Source of the DNA: Candidatus Nitrosotalea okcheonensis
GTDB taxonomy: Archaea > Thermoproteota > Nitrososphaeria > Nitrososphaerales > Nitrosopumilaceae
Direction of reading: 5' to 3'
Length of the DNA stretch: 64,000 nucleotides
Assembly (NCBI RefSeq): GCF_900177045.1
Contig: NZ_LT841358.1
Coordinates: forward strand, 79,073 to 143,072
Both the position numbers and the translations under genes were made by a program. Position 1 is the stretch's first letter; each line of letters begins with the position of its first letter. Shown in pieces: positions 16,403 through 25,731 of this stretch. Under the pieces are notes generated by a model. That model was not told where the DNA came from. It made no database searches and was given only the letters and a program-made list of their open reading frames with translations.

Positions 16403-17104
16403 CTAAATCCGACCTAGCCGTGTAATGTATTGCTGATAAGCCCTTCTGTATGAAGCCTTGTCTCCAATGTCCAGAAAACCGCTCTTTATGAGGTACCCGT
16501 TTACCTTGTTTTTCTTGGCTATTGCACTACGTATCACATCATCCATGCCATATGGCTTGTTTGGAGGTATGAACTTGAATATGCCAGGTTCCATTACATA
16601 GCAACCAATATTGATATTTCCTTTAACCTCTGGTTTCTCACGCCATGCATTCACCCTGTTGGCCTTGTCCATTTCTATGAATCCGTATTGTAATTTGGTC
16701 TTGTATTCAGACAACCCCATGGTAACAAATGATTTCTTCCTGCGGTGATTTTCTATCATGCCCTTCAAATTGAAATCAAATATGGAATCACCATACAGGC
16801 AAACAAAACTATCATCAATGAACTCCTCCGCAGTCTTTAGTTGACCTGCTGTGGCAAGGGGTCTGTTTGCAACTGCATATTCTATTTTTACGCCAAACCT
16901 GCTACCGTCTTCAAAATAATCCTCGATTGTTTTTCTTAGGTAACTAACACACAGAACAAACGAATCCACTCCTCCTTGCTTGACCCATTCTATAAGGTGC
17001 TCTAAAAGAGGCTTTTCTCCAAGTGGAAGCATTGCTTTTGGAAGAAATATGGTATATGGTTGAAGCCTTGTACCAAGACCTCCAGCTAAAATGACTGCTT
17101 TCAT
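16403..17104 (-). CDS. Sugar-phosphate nucleotidyltransferase
   Basis: This 233-aa nucleotidyltransferase is reckoned from ATG 17104 (MKAVILAGGLGTRLQPYT), the standard N terminus; an upstream in-frame start at 17113 adds three residues. The signature GGLGTRLQP, the PKAMLPLGEKPLLEHLI segment, the YGDSIFDFN metal site and FLDIGDKASYRRA are all present. It lacks the C-terminal beta-helix acyl/acetyltransferase domain, and the separate GNAT gene next door may complement it. Mannose, glucose or GlcNAc phosphate are all possible substrates. Confidence 0.88.
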   Translation of the reverse strand: MKAVILAGGLGTRLQPYTIFLPKAMLPLGEKPLLEHLIEWVKQGGVDSFVLCVSYLRKTIEDYFEDGSRFGVKIEYAVANRPLATAGQLKTAEEFIDDSFVCLYGDSIFDFNLKGMIENHRRKKSFVTMGLSEYKTKLQYGFIEMDKANRVNAWREKPEVKGNINIGCYVMEPGIFKFIPPNKPYGMDDVIRSAIAKKNKVNGYLIKSGFLDIGDKASYRRAYQQYITRLGRI

Positions 17105-17129
17105 GTAAAGCATTCTGGATTTCTGGTAT

Positions 17130-18455
17130 TTATGTTGAAGGATGAAAAGACTTTGTTATCTTCAAAGTTTTTCTCAGAACATCTTCCGGGTTTTTTCCAA
17201 AAATTATGATCATTGCTTCTTTTCCAAAATCGCCAGTGTGAAATACAATATCTGGTGGTGTGTTTCTAGTCTTTATTGCTGCCTTGGTGCCCCATGATAT
17301 GGTGCTACCTTCCTTAACCTTGGCTCTTGCTGGTTCTGTATCCCTGTCATACGATGAAACTTGGAACCCTTTTGAAACTGCATTCTTTATTGTTTTTTTG
17401 TCATACTTTAGGTTCAGTGCAGATCTAATGGCCGGAAACTTTCTTGCCATTTCTAATACTGCAGATGCAACATGTTTAGAGCCTTCATATTTGAGGTGAC
17501 CGGCAACAGTTACATGTTTCCCGGTTCTAACAATTCTTCCTTCCAGTCCCAGTATATCATTTAGAGACTGAGGACTTGGTACTGAATATACAAAATTTGT
17601 CTGGCATTCTGGAATGTGTTCATATATGAAATCAATTGAACAAAATTTTGATATTGCGTTTGATAACTGGTTCTCAATATCATCACCTTTTGCATGTTTG
17701 GTTATTGCAAGCCCTCTCCCAATCTGTGTGGCCTTTTTCATTGATTCTATCGTGAAAAGACGTGCTGCATCTATTGCTTCTGGTAATTTTTTTCCTCTTG
17801 CGATGTTTACACATAGGGATGCTGAAAAAGTACATCCGCCCCCATGATTTTCAAATTTTAGTCTATCATGAGAAAAAATGTAAAATTTTTCGTCATCTAG
17901 AAGAACATCTACAACCTTGGATCCTAAAGAAAAGTGTCCTCCTTTTATTATCACATTTTTTGCCCCTATTTTCTGAATCTTCTTTGCAGCATTTTTCATA
18001 TCATTTAATGACTTGATCTTCAGACCTGTAATCTTTTCAGCCTCTGGAATATTTGGAGTGATTGCATATGAGAGAGGAATGAGCAATTTTTTGAAATCTG
18101 AAAAAGCGTTTTCTGTTTGAAGATCTCCGCCTGTCGTGGATTTGAATATGGGATCAAGAATTATTGGAATTTTAATTTTTTCAAGTTCTGAGTGTATTGC
18201 TCTGACTGTCTGTTTGTCATAAACCATTCCTATCTTTATTGCATCTACTCTAAAGTCTTCCAGAATTGATCTTATCTGGCTTTTTACAAGAAATGGTGCA
18301 ACCGGTTCCACGTTGAAAAATTTTCTTGTGTTTTGACTTGTGACTGCAGTAATCACACTTGTACCATATGCCCCAAAAGCACTAAATGTCTTCATATCTC
18401 CCTGGATGCCTGCGCCTGAGGAAGGATCAGAGCCTGCAATGGACAAAATGTTCAT
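17130..18455 (-). CDS. thiDN: ThiD-ThiN fusion: HMP-P kinase / thiamine-phosphate synthase
   Basis: The protein has 441 aa. Residues 1-~250 are ThiD (SIAGSDPSSGAGIQGD substrate motif, GGGCTFSASLC ATP/anion hole), which phosphorylates HMP and HMP-P. Residues ~270-441 are ThiN (NFVYSVPSPQSL, VASAVLEMARKFP, DIVFHTGDFGKEAMI), the archaeal replacement for ThiE. The fusion is well known in archaea. It is divergent from thiC across 55 bp, so the two can share control. No TPP riboswitch fits in that gap. Confidence 0.95.
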   Translation of the reverse strand: MNILSIAGSDPSSGAGIQGDMKTFSAFGAYGTSVITAVTSQNTRKFFNVEPVAPFLVKSQIRSILEDFRVDAIKIGMVYDKQTVRAIHSELEKIKIPIILDPIFKSTTGGDLQTENAFSDFKKLLIPLSYAITPNIPEAEKITGLKIKSLNDMKNAAKKIQKIGAKNVIIKGGHFSLGSKVVDVLLDDEKFYIFSHDRLKFENHGGGCTFSASLCVNIARGKKLPEAIDAARLFTIESMKKATQIGRGLAITKHAKGDDIENQLSNAISKFCSIDFIYEHIPECQTNFVYSVPSPQSLNDILGLEGRIVRTGKHVTVAGHLKYEGSKHVASAVLEMARKFPAIRSALNLKYDKKTIKNAVSKGFQVSSYDRDTEPARAKVKEGSTISWGTKAAIKTRNTPPDIVFHTGDFGKEAMIIIFGKNPEDVLRKTLKITKSFHPST

Positions 18456-18510
18456 GATCTTAGGTTTAGAAACTCACGTTTAAATCCAATTACTAGCTAA
18501 AAATAGTAAA

Positions 18511-19839
18511 TTGAGTACTCAGATGAATGCCGCTAGAAGGGGTGTTGCTACAGATGAAATGAAAGCGGTTGCACGCGATGAATCTGTAACACTAGACTGG
18601 CTTATACCAAAAATTGCAAATGGTTCTATTATTATACCTCATAACAATTTTCGCTCACAAAAGATCAGAGTGGTTGGAATAGGAAAAGGAATGAAGACCA
18701 AGGTAAATGTAAACATTGGAAATTCTACCCTGAATCAGAATCTTGAAGAGGAAGTCAAGAAAGCCGAAATTGCAATAAAATATCACGCTGATACTATAAT
18801 GGATCTAAGTGACGGAGGAGATGTTGGATTGTTTAGAAGGAGACTGTTGGAAGCTGCACCAATAGCATTTGGAACAGTGCCTGTTTATGAAGCGTACAAT
18901 TATGGAGTTGAAAAACACAAGAATCCTCTTGATATCACAGAAGATGATTTTCTTAATGCATTTGAGCGTAATGTAAAAGATGGAGTTGACTATACTACAA
19001 TTCATTCTGGAATAACAAAGGATATAGCAAAACGCATTCTTGCAGTAAAAAGACATGCTGGAATAGTAAGCAAGGGAGGCACTATCACAGCTGCATGGAT
19101 GCTAAAGTATGATAAGGAAAATCCATACTATGAACACTTTGACTATCTTATTGAGATTGCAAGAAAATATGATGTTACTTTTAGTTTGGGAGATGCACTA
19201 AGGCCAGGTTCTATCCTTGACTCTCACGATGAACTCCAAGTTCAGGAAATGATCAACATAGCGCGACTCACTAAAATTGCACATGAGAAAGATGTTCAAG
19301 TGATGGTTGAGGGACCTGGACATGTTCCGCTCAACGAAGTTGCAGCAAATGTACGATTAGCCAAGTCTCTAATAGGAGAAGTTCCATATTATGTACTGGG
19401 ACCTCTTGTGACAGACGTTGCGTCTGGACACGATCACATAGCAAGTGCCATTGGTGCAGCAATCTCTGCAAGTGAAGGCGTAGATCTATTGTGTTATCTT
19501 ACTCCTGCAGAGCACCTTGCATTGCCTACTGCAGAGGAGGTCAAGGCGGGGCTTGTTGCATATAGGATTGCAGCACATGCCGGAGACTTGGTCAAGCTAC
19601 GGGACAAAGCAATCAAGTGGGACATGGAAATGACAGAGGCAAGAAGAACTCTGAATTGGGAAAAACAAATTGCATTATCAATTGATCCTGAAGAAGCATC
19701 TCGCATTCATGCACGAAGTGGGCAGCTAAAAGGAAATACAGTTCCATGTACTATGTGTGGCGGTGCATGTGTTTACATCATGCTTCCACAACAACGGTTT
19801 ACAACAACTGAAGTAGAAAAGTTACAGCAAACTAGCTAA
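18511..19839 (+). CDS. thiC: Phosphomethylpyrimidine synthase ThiC
   Basis: The protein has 442 aa. ThiC converts AIR to HMP-P by radical SAM chemistry. The C-terminal cluster motif is CTMCGGAC, i.e. CX2CX3C, as in archaeal forms rather than the bacterial CX2CX4C. Other signatures are MDLSDGGDVG, EGPGHVPLNEV and GPLVTDVASGHDHI. TTG 18511 lies at leaderless distance from a TATA-like tttaaat at 18479. ATG 18523 is the alternative start. The 3' end overlaps the convergent Nudix gene by 18 bp. Confidence 0.95.
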   Translation: MSTQMNAARRGVATDEMKAVARDESVTLDWLIPKIANGSIIIPHNNFRSQKIRVVGIGKGMKTKVNVNIGNSTLNQNLEEEVKKAEIAIKYHADTIMDLSDGGDVGLFRRRLLEAAPIAFGTVPVYEAYNYGVEKHKNPLDITEDDFLNAFERNVKDGVDYTTIHSGITKDIAKRILAVKRHAGIVSKGGTITAAWMLKYDKENPYYEHFDYLIEIARKYDVTFSLGDALRPGSILDSHDELQVQEMINIARLTKIAHEKDVQVMVEGPGHVPLNEVAANVRLAKSLIGEVPYYVLGPLVTDVASGHDHIASAIGAAISASEGVDLLCYLTPAEHLALPTAEEVKAGLVAYRIAAHAGDLVKLRDKAIKWDMEMTEARRTLNWEKQIALSIDPEEASRIHARSGQLKGNTVPCTMCGGACVYIMLPQQRFTTTEVEKLQQTS

Positions 19840-20226
19840 TACTTTATCAAGACTTGGTACTGTTTGAAATTTTGCCAGATCTGAAGGTGCTACCCATTGA
19901 TATTCAGAGTTTTCCCAATTCAATTTTATCTTGTGTTCCTTTACAGAAAACAAAAATGGGAAAATCAACCACTCATGATTCTCGTATTGGGGAGAATCTG
20001 TTCTCATTTGAGATGCCGCACGAATGAGAGTAATTTGGTTTTCAGTAATGCCTGTCTCTTCATGTATCTCTTTTTTTGCTCTGTACAGAGGATCTTCGTG
20101 GCCTTCTATGATGCCGCTTATGCCTGCCCAGAGATCTTTCATTGTTCTTACCTTGTTACTTCGCTTTAAAATCAAATACTGTTCGTTCTGTGTCAAAAAG
20201 GATGTCACTATTTTTGTAGATTTCAA
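19822..20226 (-). CDS. NUDIX hydrolase
   Basis: This 134-aa protein has a Nudix box running from G38 to ETGI. It reads GX5EX7KEIHEETGI, so the usual Arg of REUXEE is Lys. A nucleoside diphosphate derivative is the likely substrate, but which one is unknown. TTG 20226 abuts the TyrA stop directly, making this the terminal gene of the long aromatic-amino-acid cluster, possibly only by read-through. Confidence 0.88.
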   Translation of the reverse strand: MKSTKIVTSFLTQNEQYLILKRSNKVRTMKDLWAGISGIIEGHEDPLYRAKKEIHEETGITENQITLIRAASQMRTDSPQYENHEWLIFPFLFSVKEHKIKLNWENSEYQWVAPSDLAKFQTVPSLDKVLASLL

Positions 20227-21081
20227 TTATTTTTCTACAGCGCTTACCATTGTAACAAGTTTTTTGTATGCTTCGTCAAGATCAACATTCTTTGCTAGTC
20301 TCTCCTTTGCACTTGAGATGTACTTTATCATTTCTTCAGTCTTGTTCTCTTGAATTAAAATAAGCATTCTGCCAATATCCTTCCAAAACTCTTCTGCATA
20401 CCTTCGAATTTCAGGATTTGAGATTATTGTTTCAATGAGTTCTTGAGGTTCTGTCATGATTCCTGTTGTGAGAAGTTTTTGGGCTTTGAAAGTAGTTCCG
20501 GCCATTTTTTCAACTAGGGTGAAATTCTCTTCCTTTGCAAATATGTTAGCAAGTGCCAAATTCACTAGATGTGGCATTCCAAGTACAATTGCTATTTTTT
20601 TATCATGCTCTGTAGCATCTATCTGGACAAAATTTGCTTCTTCAAACAATGACTTTGTAACAGCCATTTCTTTTTTCGCATCACGAATTGGAATTGATAT
20701 TATGTTTTGACCCTTTAGCTTTTTAGTTCCCGGACCAAACATGGGGTGGATGCATATTGGATTTACCTTGTCTGGTATCTTGGAGAGGGCTGCTGCAGTT
20801 TTTGTTTTAAGAGAAGAGATGTCTATTAAATACGAGTCGCGTTTCATCTCTTTTGCAATTAGTCTTATTGTTTCAGGTGTACGTTTTACCGGGATGCATA
20901 AAATAACATAATCTGCCGTTAGAATGGCTCCTACAAGAGACTGCGCCTTTGTAACTGACTTGTTCAAAATTTCTTTCTCAGAGTCATATCCTATTATGTC
21001 ATAATCTTTCTCAAGAAAATACTTTGAGAACCACTTTCCCATCTGGCCCTCTGCACCGATTATGGCAATCTTTTTTTTCAT
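20227..21081 (-). CDS. tyrA: Prephenate dehydrogenase
   Basis: This 284-aa protein has a Rossmann start IAIIGAEGQMGKWFSKYF and the prephenate-dehydrogenase catalytic elements CIHPMFGPG (active-site His) and GMPHLVNLALANIF. It oxidises prephenate to 4-hydroxyphenylpyruvate for tyrosine synthesis. It shares one base with the upstream chorismate mutase-aminotransferase gene (overlapping TAATG-type junction), so the three steps chorismate to prephenate to hydroxyphenylpyruvate to tyrosine are encoded by two adjacent genes. Confidence 0.94.
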   Translation of the reverse strand: MKKKIAIIGAEGQMGKWFSKYFLEKDYDIIGYDSEKEILNKSVTKAQSLVGAILTADYVILCIPVKRTPETIRLIAKEMKRDSYLIDISSLKTKTAAALSKIPDKVNPICIHPMFGPGTKKLKGQNIISIPIRDAKKEMAVTKSLFEEANFVQIDATEHDKKIAIVLGMPHLVNLALANIFAKEENFTLVEKMAGTTFKAQKLLTTGIMTEPQELIETIISNPEIRRYAEEFWKDIGRMLILIQENKTEEMIKYISSAKERLAKNVDLDEAYKKLVTMVSAVEK

Positions 21082-22448
21082 TATCTTGTTTTCAACCCTT
21101 CCTCTATTATTTGCATTCCCTGATTAAGTGTATCTTCTGGCTGACAGGCTGATATTCTGACAAATCCTTGATAATTCCCAAATCCTTCTCCTGGAGCTAT
21201 TGCCACCCCCCTATCTAAAAGCCTGTTTGTAAAATCTATTGAATCAAAGTTCTCTTGTATTACCTTGGCAAACAAGTACATTGCCCCGTCTGGCTCTACA
21301 AAGTCTAACTTCATAGTTTTCGCTTTTTTTAGTATAATTTCTAACCTGTTTTTAATAGTTCTAGTATTGTTGGTTATATCTGCCTCTAATGCCTTCATGG
21401 CTACATATTGAATGGGTTCTGAAACATTTGTCAATGCAAGGGCCTGAAGTTTTGACATCTTGTCTATTATCTCTGGACTGGATATGGCATAGCCAATTCT
21501 AAAGCCCGTCATGGCATGTGATTTTGAAAATGATTGTGTTACTATTGATTTATTGTATCCATAAGTAAGGATACTTTTCCATGGTTTGTTTGCATATGAT
21601 GAATAAATCTCGTCGCTTAACACATACAAGTTATTTTTCATTACCAATTCCATTATCTGGTCCTGTAAATTTATAGGAAGGATCTTACCGGTAGGATTGT
21701 TTGGATAATTGAGAACTAGCATTCTGGTATTTTCATTTATGGTATTTTTGATGTCCTCTATCTTTGGCTCCCACTTGCTTTCAAGTGTTGTATGTATTGT
21801 CCTTACCTTGACTCCTGAATTGAGAGCATTGTCTCTATATGCAGGCCATGCTGGCTCTATTATCATGATTTCATTTCCTGGGTTTAGTAGACTAGAGATT
21901 GCAAGAAATACCGAGAAACGTGCTCCTGGAGATACAAGAATATTCTGAGCTGATGTTGCGGTACCAAATTTTTTTACGATATGTTTTGCAAGTGCGTCCC
22001 TAAAATCTGACATTCCTCTAGAATCTCCATATTTGGTATATCCTTTGGAGTAGACTTCGGATAGTGCGGTGTGTACAATTTCTGGCGGGAGAAAATCAGG
22101 TTCCCCCACTTCCATGTGTATTATTTTTTTCCCCTCGCTTTCCAATTTCTTTGCTTTTAAAAATACTGCCATGTGGGTTGGTTTGTCTACGGACTGGATC
22201 TTGACAGACTCGTTTAATAGGAAATTTAACATCATCATTGCAGTTTTTTCGTCAAGTCCTATCTCTCTGCATAATGCGAGCACTCTTGTACGTAACTGGT
22301 TTTCTCTCTCCTCGTTTGTAACTCCGATGCCGAGATTATTTTTTAAATTCCCAATTTCTTTTGCTACATCATTTCTTTCCTTGAGTAATCTGATAACATC
22401 AAACGTAATCCTGTCTATTTTGTCGCGTAATTTGTTGATGTCTGACAT
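21081..22448 (-). CDS. Chorismate mutase-aromatic aminotransferase fusion
   Basis: The protein has 455 aa. Residues 1-~90 are an AroQ-type helical chorismate mutase (LRDKIDRITFDVIRLLKERNDVAKEI). Residues ~95-455 are a fold-type I aminotransferase with the NYPNNPTGK motif and the PLP-lysine segment QSFSKSHAMTGFRIGY. The enzyme couples chorismate rearrangement to transamination in tyrosine/phenylalanine synthesis. It sits 3 bp after aroC and overlaps tyrA by 1 bp. The fusion order mutase-aminotransferase is unusual outside archaea. Confidence 0.93.
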   Translation of the reverse strand: MSDINKLRDKIDRITFDVIRLLKERNDVAKEIGNLKNNLGIGVTNEERENQLRTRVLALCREIGLDEKTAMMMLNFLLNESVKIQSVDKPTHMAVFLKAKKLESEGKKIIHMEVGEPDFLPPEIVHTALSEVYSKGYTKYGDSRGMSDFRDALAKHIVKKFGTATSAQNILVSPGARFSVFLAISSLLNPGNEIMIIEPAWPAYRDNALNSGVKVRTIHTTLESKWEPKIEDIKNTINENTRMLVLNYPNNPTGKILPINLQDQIMELVMKNNLYVLSDEIYSSYANKPWKSILTYGYNKSIVTQSFSKSHAMTGFRIGYAISSPEIIDKMSKLQALALTNVSEPIQYVAMKALEADITNNTRTIKNRLEIILKKAKTMKLDFVEPDGAMYLFAKVIQENFDSIDFTNRLLDRGVAIAPGEGFGNYQGFVRISACQPEDTLNQGMQIIEEGLKTR

Positions 22449-22451
22449 TTT

Positions 22452-23549
22452 CTATCTTATGACTGGCGGAATAAAACCTGCTCTGATTGCGTGGTCTGCA
22501 AGCACAACTGATACTAGCGAATCCACTACCGGAGGTGCACGAGGAACTACGCATGGATCATGTCTTCCCTGAACTACCAAGGAAACAGATTTCTTTGTAT
22601 GAAGATCGATAGTTTGCTGTTTTTTTGCTATTGATGATGCTGGTTTGAATGCCACTCGCAAGACAATTGGCATGCCTGTTGATATGCCTCCTAGTATGCC
22701 TCCGGCATTGTTGGTTTTAGTTTGAATTTTTCCATTTTTAATTAAAAATTCATCATTGTTCTCTGAGCCGTGCAGTGTTGAACCGTGAAAACCAGAACCA
22801 AATTCCACGCCTTTTACGGCCGGAATTGAAAAAAGAGCCTTACTCAGATCTGATTCTAGTGAGCCAAAAATTGGTTCACCAAGTCCTACTGGCAAGTTTA
22901 CTGTTAATGATTCGACGATGCCTCCTATAGAATCTCCTCTTCGTCTTGCAGCAAGAATTGTTTCGCGCATCTTGGATGCAATTTTTGGATCAGGACATCT
23001 TACTTCATTGCTATATACAGAATTTTTCATCTTCATTGTTGCATGCTCCTTCATTTTTACACTTCCTACCTGGCAAGTATATGAAAAAGTTTCAATTCCC
23101 AAAGTCTTTGAAAGCAATTTTCTTGCTATTGCCCCTGCCATTACGAATGTGGCTGTCAGTCTTCCTGAAAATCTACCGCCTCCTCGAATATCATTGAATC
23201 CGTTATACTTTACAAATGCTGGATAGTCAGAATGCCCAGGTCTTGGTTTTAAAGTAAGATTGTCATAATCTTTTGAATGTTGATCCTTGTTCCAGATTAT
23301 CATTGTAATTGGTGCTCCAGTTGTATGTCCTTTGTATGTGCCTGAAAGAATTTCTACCTTGTCATCCTCTTTTCTCTGGGTGGTGATAATGGATTGACCA
23401 GGTTTGCGTAAGTCTAACATGGTTTGAATGTCTCTTTCTCCAATTTCTAATCCTGCTGGACAACCATCTACTGTTGCACCTATGCATTTACCATGACTTT
23501 CGCCAAAACTTGTAAAAACAAAACGTTGTCCTATACTGCTTGAAGACAT
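22452..23549 (-). CDS. aroC: Chorismate synthase
   Basis: This 365-aa enzyme uses reduced flavin to convert EPSP to chorismate. Signatures are TSFGESHGKCIGATVDG at the N terminus, RPGHSDYPAFVKY, the RGGGRFSGRLTA segment and the conserved RRRGDSIGGIVE. The length is normal. It is followed by the chorismate mutase fusion after 3 bp and preceded by aroA at 73 bp, all on the minus strand. Confidence 0.97.
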   Translation of the reverse strand: MSSSSIGQRFVFTSFGESHGKCIGATVDGCPAGLEIGERDIQTMLDLRKPGQSIITTQRKEDDKVEILSGTYKGHTTGAPITMIIWNKDQHSKDYDNLTLKPRPGHSDYPAFVKYNGFNDIRGGGRFSGRLTATFVMAGAIARKLLSKTLGIETFSYTCQVGSVKMKEHATMKMKNSVYSNEVRCPDPKIASKMRETILAARRRGDSIGGIVESLTVNLPVGLGEPIFGSLESDLSKALFSIPAVKGVEFGSGFHGSTLHGSENNDEFLIKNGKIQTKTNNAGGILGGISTGMPIVLRVAFKPASSIAKKQQTIDLHTKKSVSLVVQGRHDPCVVPRAPPVVDSLVSVVLADHAIRAGFIPPVIR

Positions 23550-23622
23550 GATGAAATTCTCTTTTACGTGCTTATAATCCTTCTAGGAATTACTGTCTTT
23601 TGGGATGGAACGATTTGAAAAT

Positions 23623-24885
23623 TCAAATTGTAAGATTTGCACCAATCTTTCTCATGTCCTCTACAAATGTTGGATATGAGACGTCAACAGAATCAGGATC
23701 AGTTATAGTGCAATTTCCAACAAACATGCCTGCTATGGAAAAAGCCATGAAGAGCCTATGATCATCTAAAGATTCTAGCTCCGCACTCTTTAGGGCTTTT
23801 GGAGAATCTAAAATCAATCCATCCTCTTTCTCTGTGACAATAATTCCAATCTTTGCAAGCTCTTTTGCCAAAATTGCTATCCTGTCTGTTTCTTTGAATC
23901 TTGCATGTTTTACATTGTAAATCTCAATCGGTTTTGATGTTTTTAGAGCAAGGATTGCCATTGGTGGGAGCAGGTCTGGATTGTTTGAAAGGTCAAACCT
24001 TCCTCCATTGAGAAGTTTTGGAGAAACTAGAGTTATTTTTTCTCCCAAGTTTATCTTGACTCCTAGTCTTTCCAAATATGATAATATCTCACGATCTCCC
24101 TGTGGCAGATCTCCCAAAGATGCATTGATTGACATGTCTTCTCCTAATAGTACTGCCGCAGAAAGCAAGAGAGCCATGCTTGAGAAATCTGAAGGAACTA
24201 CAAAGTCTGCTGGCGTATATTTTTGGCTTGGTATGTTGTATTTTTTATATGGTGATATGGTATTGACTGTAACACCAAATTTTTTCATTGTGGCAATGGT
24301 GGAATCAAGATATGGCTTTGATACAAGTTCCCCGTCTATTTCCAACGTGATACCATTTTTCATTCTTGTACCTGAGATCAAGAGCGCAGAAATAAACTGG
24401 CTTGAGATTGAACCTGATATGTGAGTGTTTCCTCCTTCTGATCTGCCTTTTATGGTGACAGGAGGTTTACCGTCTGTTGACATGCACTCTACTCCAAGTT
24501 GTGTGAGGGCATCTAACAATGGCTGCATGGGTCTTTTTTGCAAGCTGGCGTCACCAGTAAGTGTAATGGTTTTATTCGAAAGAGATGCAATTGCTGTTGA
24601 AATTCTGATGGTGGTACCTGAATTTGATGCGTCGATTTGACTAGTTTGTGGAATTATTTCCCCAGTGCTCTCAACCGTTACGGTAGAACCATCGATTTCT
24701 ATTTTTGCTCCAAATGCTTTACATGCATTGACTGTTGCAAGAGTGTCCCTTGAGAGTAGGACATTTCTTAGGACACTTTTTCCATTGGCAAGTGCAGCAA
24801 GAAAAATAGCTCGATGGGAATAACTCTTGTTTGGAGGGCATGATATAGTTCCTGATAAAATGGATTTGTCAGCCTTACATTTCAT
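23623..24885 (-). CDS. aroA: EPSP synthase
   Basis: This 420-aa protein transfers enolpyruvate from PEP to shikimate 3-phosphate. The N-terminal substrate loop CPPNKSYSHRAIFLAALA, the SNSGTT-like DASNSGTTIRIS, and the C-terminal RFKETDRIAILAKEL and DDHRLFMAFSIAG motifs are intact. Its start overlaps the end of the shikimate kinase gene by 11 bp, so the two are coupled. Confidence 0.97.
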   Translation of the reverse strand: MKCKADKSILSGTISCPPNKSYSHRAIFLAALANGKSVLRNVLLSRDTLATVNACKAFGAKIEIDGSTVTVESTGEIIPQTSQIDASNSGTTIRISTAIASLSNKTITLTGDASLQKRPMQPLLDALTQLGVECMSTDGKPPVTIKGRSEGGNTHISGSISSQFISALLISGTRMKNGITLEIDGELVSKPYLDSTIATMKKFGVTVNTISPYKKYNIPSQKYTPADFVVPSDFSSMALLLSAAVLLGEDMSINASLGDLPQGDREILSYLERLGVKINLGEKITLVSPKLLNGGRFDLSNNPDLLPPMAILALKTSKPIEIYNVKHARFKETDRIAILAKELAKIGIIVTEKEDGLILDSPKALKSAELESLDDHRLFMAFSIAGMFVGNCTITDPDSVDVSYPTFVEDMRKIGANLTI

Positions 24886-25729
24886 AAACTTCAGCCTTTT
24901 TGTTATTTACTTGTGAGACAATAATGCTTCCTTCTTGGGATGAAAACACTCTCTTTATGCTCTGCACCTTGTCATTTTTTACCACTGCTGCTATTGAGGG
25001 TCCATTACCAGACACTGATGCCCCAAGAGCACCGCTGTCTAACAAGTCAGTTAGAATATTTGGTTCAGATCCTAGAATTGCTGATGTTGCAAGGCCATTG
25101 AGTATCATGGCATTCCAATAATCTGATTTGTTGGCAAGATCCCATGCCTGTGAAAAAACACCGCTTAGAATATTTAGCTTTTTCACATTGCCTCGTCTTC
25201 TAGACTTGGGAATGAAAATTATTGCAGTCAGATCTTCTGGTGCCTTTTCTGATTTTATGATCTTCATGTTAGAGTTGTCTGTTACCATAAACCCTCCAAA
25301 GTAGCATGCACATGCATCGTCAAAGGCACCTGTTATGCTTACCTTGGATTTGATAGATGCATGTACTCCGTCCCTTAGGATGTCAAGATCTCCGGCTTTG
25401 GGTCTGAATATCTTTGCGCATGCAAGTGATATGACCGATGAAATTGCACTTGAACTCTTCAGTCCATACCCTGAAGGAATTTCTGATTTGACAAAAATTG
25501 TTATCTTGTTTTTTTCAAGTTCTGCTTTTGGAACTGATGTTTCAACAACATTTCGTATTAGACGTGAACTAAGGTTGGATTCCTTGTTCTCAAATATTAT
25601 TCCCTTTCCAGGCTGGGTTTCTACAATTGCTTCTATGCCTAGTGATATGCCAAGTGTTGCGCCTTTGCCTGTGGCAATGGCATTTACAATTGAAACTGCA
25701 CCATGCATACTTGCTTTTACTTTGCTCAT
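24875..25729 (-). CDS. aroK: Archaeal shikimate kinase (GHMP family)
   Basis: This 284-aa protein belongs to the GHMP kinase superfamily, the archaeal non-orthologous replacement of bacterial AroK. The ATP loop PSGYGLKSSSAISSV and the late glycine loop LGASVSGNGPSIAAVV are visible. Context confirms the role: it lies 2 bp after aroE and overlaps aroA by 11 bp. It phosphorylates shikimate at the 3-OH. Confidence 0.94.
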   Translation of the reverse strand: MSKVKASMHGAVSIVNAIATGKGATLGISLGIEAIVETQPGKGIIFENKESNLSSRLIRNVVETSVPKAELEKNKITIFVKSEIPSGYGLKSSSAISSVISLACAKIFRPKAGDLDILRDGVHASIKSKVSITGAFDDACACYFGGFMVTDNSNMKIIKSEKAPEDLTAIIFIPKSRRRGNVKKLNILSGVFSQAWDLANKSDYWNAMILNGLATSAILGSEPNILTDLLDSGALGASVSGNGPSIAAVVKNDKVQSIKRVFSSQEGSIIVSQVNNKKAEVYEM

Positions 25730-25731
25730 CT

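Noticed and set aside
18456-18510. Possible TPP riboswitch between thiDN and thiC
   Set aside because: The 55-bp gap is too short and lacks the conserved thi-box sequences.
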